Shown here piece after piece: positions 41,863-42,964 of a stretch of 42,964 nt of DNA. How positions within the stretch are numbered: position 1 is the first letter of the stretch; every line of letters begins with the position of its first letter. The notes below the pieces were generated by a model. The model saw nothing but the letters and a program-made list of their open reading frames with translations, did not search any database and was not told where the DNA came from. The translations under genes were made by a program, and so were the position numbers. This DNA comes from Pseudomonadota bacterium (GTDB lineage Bacteria; Pseudomonadota; Gammaproteobacteria; Steroidobacterales; Woeseiaceae): the NCBI GenBank assembly GCA_022567295.1, contig JADFHE010000010.1:35285-78248 (forward strand), written 5' to 3'.

Positions 41863-42964
41863 CGTAAGATTTCACGTGCGGCGTTGTAACCCGCACCTCC
41901 CACGATGTCGCCACCGGGATGGCAACCTGCACCACACAGGAACAGGCCGGGAATTGGTGTGCTGTACTGGGCTGCCTCGTAGGTGGGTCGCATCATCAGC
42001 ATCTGGTCCATCGCCATTTCGGCGTGATGCCAGTGACCGCCGGTCACATTGTAGATAGACTCAAGGTCCAGCGGCGTCAGAAATTCCCGATGAATAATTT
42101 GCTCACGGATACGCGGCACAAATTGCTCGATCGTGTCGATACTTCGTTCAGCAATCTGGCTCCTGGCGGCGTCTGTCCACCCTCCCTTTAGTCGATACGG
42201 TACGTACATGACGTGAGCCGAGAGCACGTGTTTGCCGTCGGGCGCGAGCGATGCGTCGTGCACACTTGGAACCACGATTTCCATGACGGGGTCCGTTGGA
42301 CACTCGCCGTATTTCGCGTTGTCAAATGCGAATTCAATGGCATCCAGATCCGGTGCGATGATCATGCGGCCATCGGCTTTCTCGAGTCCGTCGAACTCCG
42401 GCAACCCGTCCAGTGCGAGATGTAACTTCGCGACGTAGCCGTCGCATCGCAGTCTCCGAATGCGGTTCGTGAAGCCAATATCGAGATGTTGCACGCCGAC
42501 CAGATCAATAAACGTTCGTTGCGGATCAGTAGACGAGATAATGTGTTCGGCCTCGATCTTATCGCCGTTGAAAAGTTGCACGCCGTTTGCAACCTGGCCA
42601 GCGGCGCTGCCGTCAATCAATACCCGGCTGACTTTTGCAGCAGTTCTGATTTCGGCGCCGAAATCGGTCGCTGACCTACACAATGAATCTATCAGGCCGT
42701 TGACGCCGCCCGCCGGAATTGAATGGGCGCCGTTGGAACTTCCGGCCATGCGATACAGCATGGCGAGCACGGCACCGTTGGGTGATCGAGGTGCTAACCT
42801 GGATCCAATGAGCCCATCCCAGCTCAAGGTAGCCTTGAGGACGTCATTCTCAAAATACTCGTCCATCAGGTCACGGGCGGGAAGAGAGGCAACTCTGAGG
42901 AATTCGCCCATGTCCTTTTTCCCCAGGCGACGAACATTCAATCCTATGTGTCCAAACGTCATTA
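41859..42964 (-). CDS. Second PYROXD2/CrtI-like oxidoreductase (5' end outside window)
   Basis: This frame is open to the window edge, so the first 150 or so residues, including the FAD Rossmann motif, lie outside. The visible 368 residues match the paralogue downstream: RDLMDEYFENDVLKATLS, LAPRSPNGAVLAMLYRMAG, then the C-terminal LFLCGAGCHPGGDIVGGAGYNAAREI. Two paralogues encoded in tandem with overlapping ends probably act as a hetero-oligomer or on successive steps. The last codons overlap the next start (ATGA). Same family caveats on substrate as for the neighbour. Confidence 0.8.
   Translation of the reverse strand, partial: MTFGHIGLNVRRLGKKDMGEFLRVASLPARDLMDEYFENDVLKATLSWDGLIGSRLAPRSPNGAVLAMLYRMAGSSNGAHSIPAGGVNGLIDSLCRSATDFGAEIRTAAKVSRVLIDGSAAGQVANGVQLFNGDKIEAEHIISSTDPQRTFIDLVGVQHLDIGFTNRIRRLRCDGYVAKLHLALDGLPEFDGLEKADGRMIIAPDLDAIEFAFDNAKYGECPTDPVMEIVVPSVHDASLAPDGKHVLSAHVMYVPYRLKGGWTDAARSQIAERSIDTIEQFVPRIREQIIHREFLTPLDLESIYNVTGGHWHHAEMAMDQMLMMRPTYEAAQYSTPIPGLFLCGAGCHPGGDIVGGAGYNAAREILR

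Overview
The window looks like chromosome from an aerobic, heterotrophic gammaproteobacterium, probably marine or sediment-dwelling. By eye the GC content is moderate (mid-50s %). The phylum-level guess rests on the P-II protein, the liu-type acyl-CoA genes, the TonB receptor and Fur-type control of Feo; a Woeseiaceae-like lineage would fit, but this is inference. Coding density is high. I see no rRNA, tRNA, CRISPR array, insertion sequence or phage genes.

Layout. 1-3037: end of a signal peptidase I gene, a P-II regulator, a membrane fatty-acid desaturase, a VOC protein that appears to carry an internal deletion, and a LuxR-type regulator. 3095-16066: a large acyl-CoA block made of isovaleryl-CoA dehydrogenase, methylcrotonyl-CoA carboxylase beta subunit, a MaoC hydratase, a crotonase, a secreted Sel1-type protein, a TetR regulator divergent from a fused isobutyryl-CoA mutase (IcmF) across a perfect 12-bp inverted repeat, a TetR pseudogene, a second crotonase, an LCAD-type acyl-CoA dehydrogenase and a 3-hydroxyisobutyrate-dehydrogenase-like enzyme. 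Together these suggest breakdown of branched or unusual short acyl-CoAs. The biotin (alpha) subunit of the carboxylase is not here.

16053-19920: a TPP-riboswitch-led thiamine uptake and salvage operon (TonB receptor, small thiamine-binding protein, PnuT-type permease, thiamine-kinase-like protein). 19904-24405: glyoxalase II and a secreted amidohydrolase on the minus strand, a broken fumarylacetoacetate-hydrolase-family gene, a roughly 300-bp non-coding stretch ending in a strong bidirectional terminator, and a haloalkane dehalogenase with its full catalytic pentad. 24455-28694: a DUF4212/sodium-solute symporter pair translationally coupled to a secreted M20 peptidase, then a zinc-type CDF exporter. 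28691-32438: hpt divergent from a deoxynucleoside kinase, then feoAB behind a Fur box.

32445-36503: aminotransferase, two related GFA-family zinc proteins on either side of an unrecognised membrane protein, and an unusual secreted NADP/F420-reductase-like protein. 36514-42964, all on the minus strand: two PYROXD2/CrtI-like flavoproteins and a GcvT-like protein in a tightly overlapping unit, a degraded GlcG/HbpS-like gene, an AraC regulator fused to a SnoaL-like domain, and a PuuB-like amine oxidase. This last block is the best candidate for an undescribed pathway, possibly tetrahydrofolate-dependent removal of one-carbon units from an amine or methylated compound.

A recurring theme is gene decay. 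Four genes carry a single clear lesion (internal deletion, nonsense codon, small deletion with frameshift, one-base frameshift). These are either real erosion or assembly errors.
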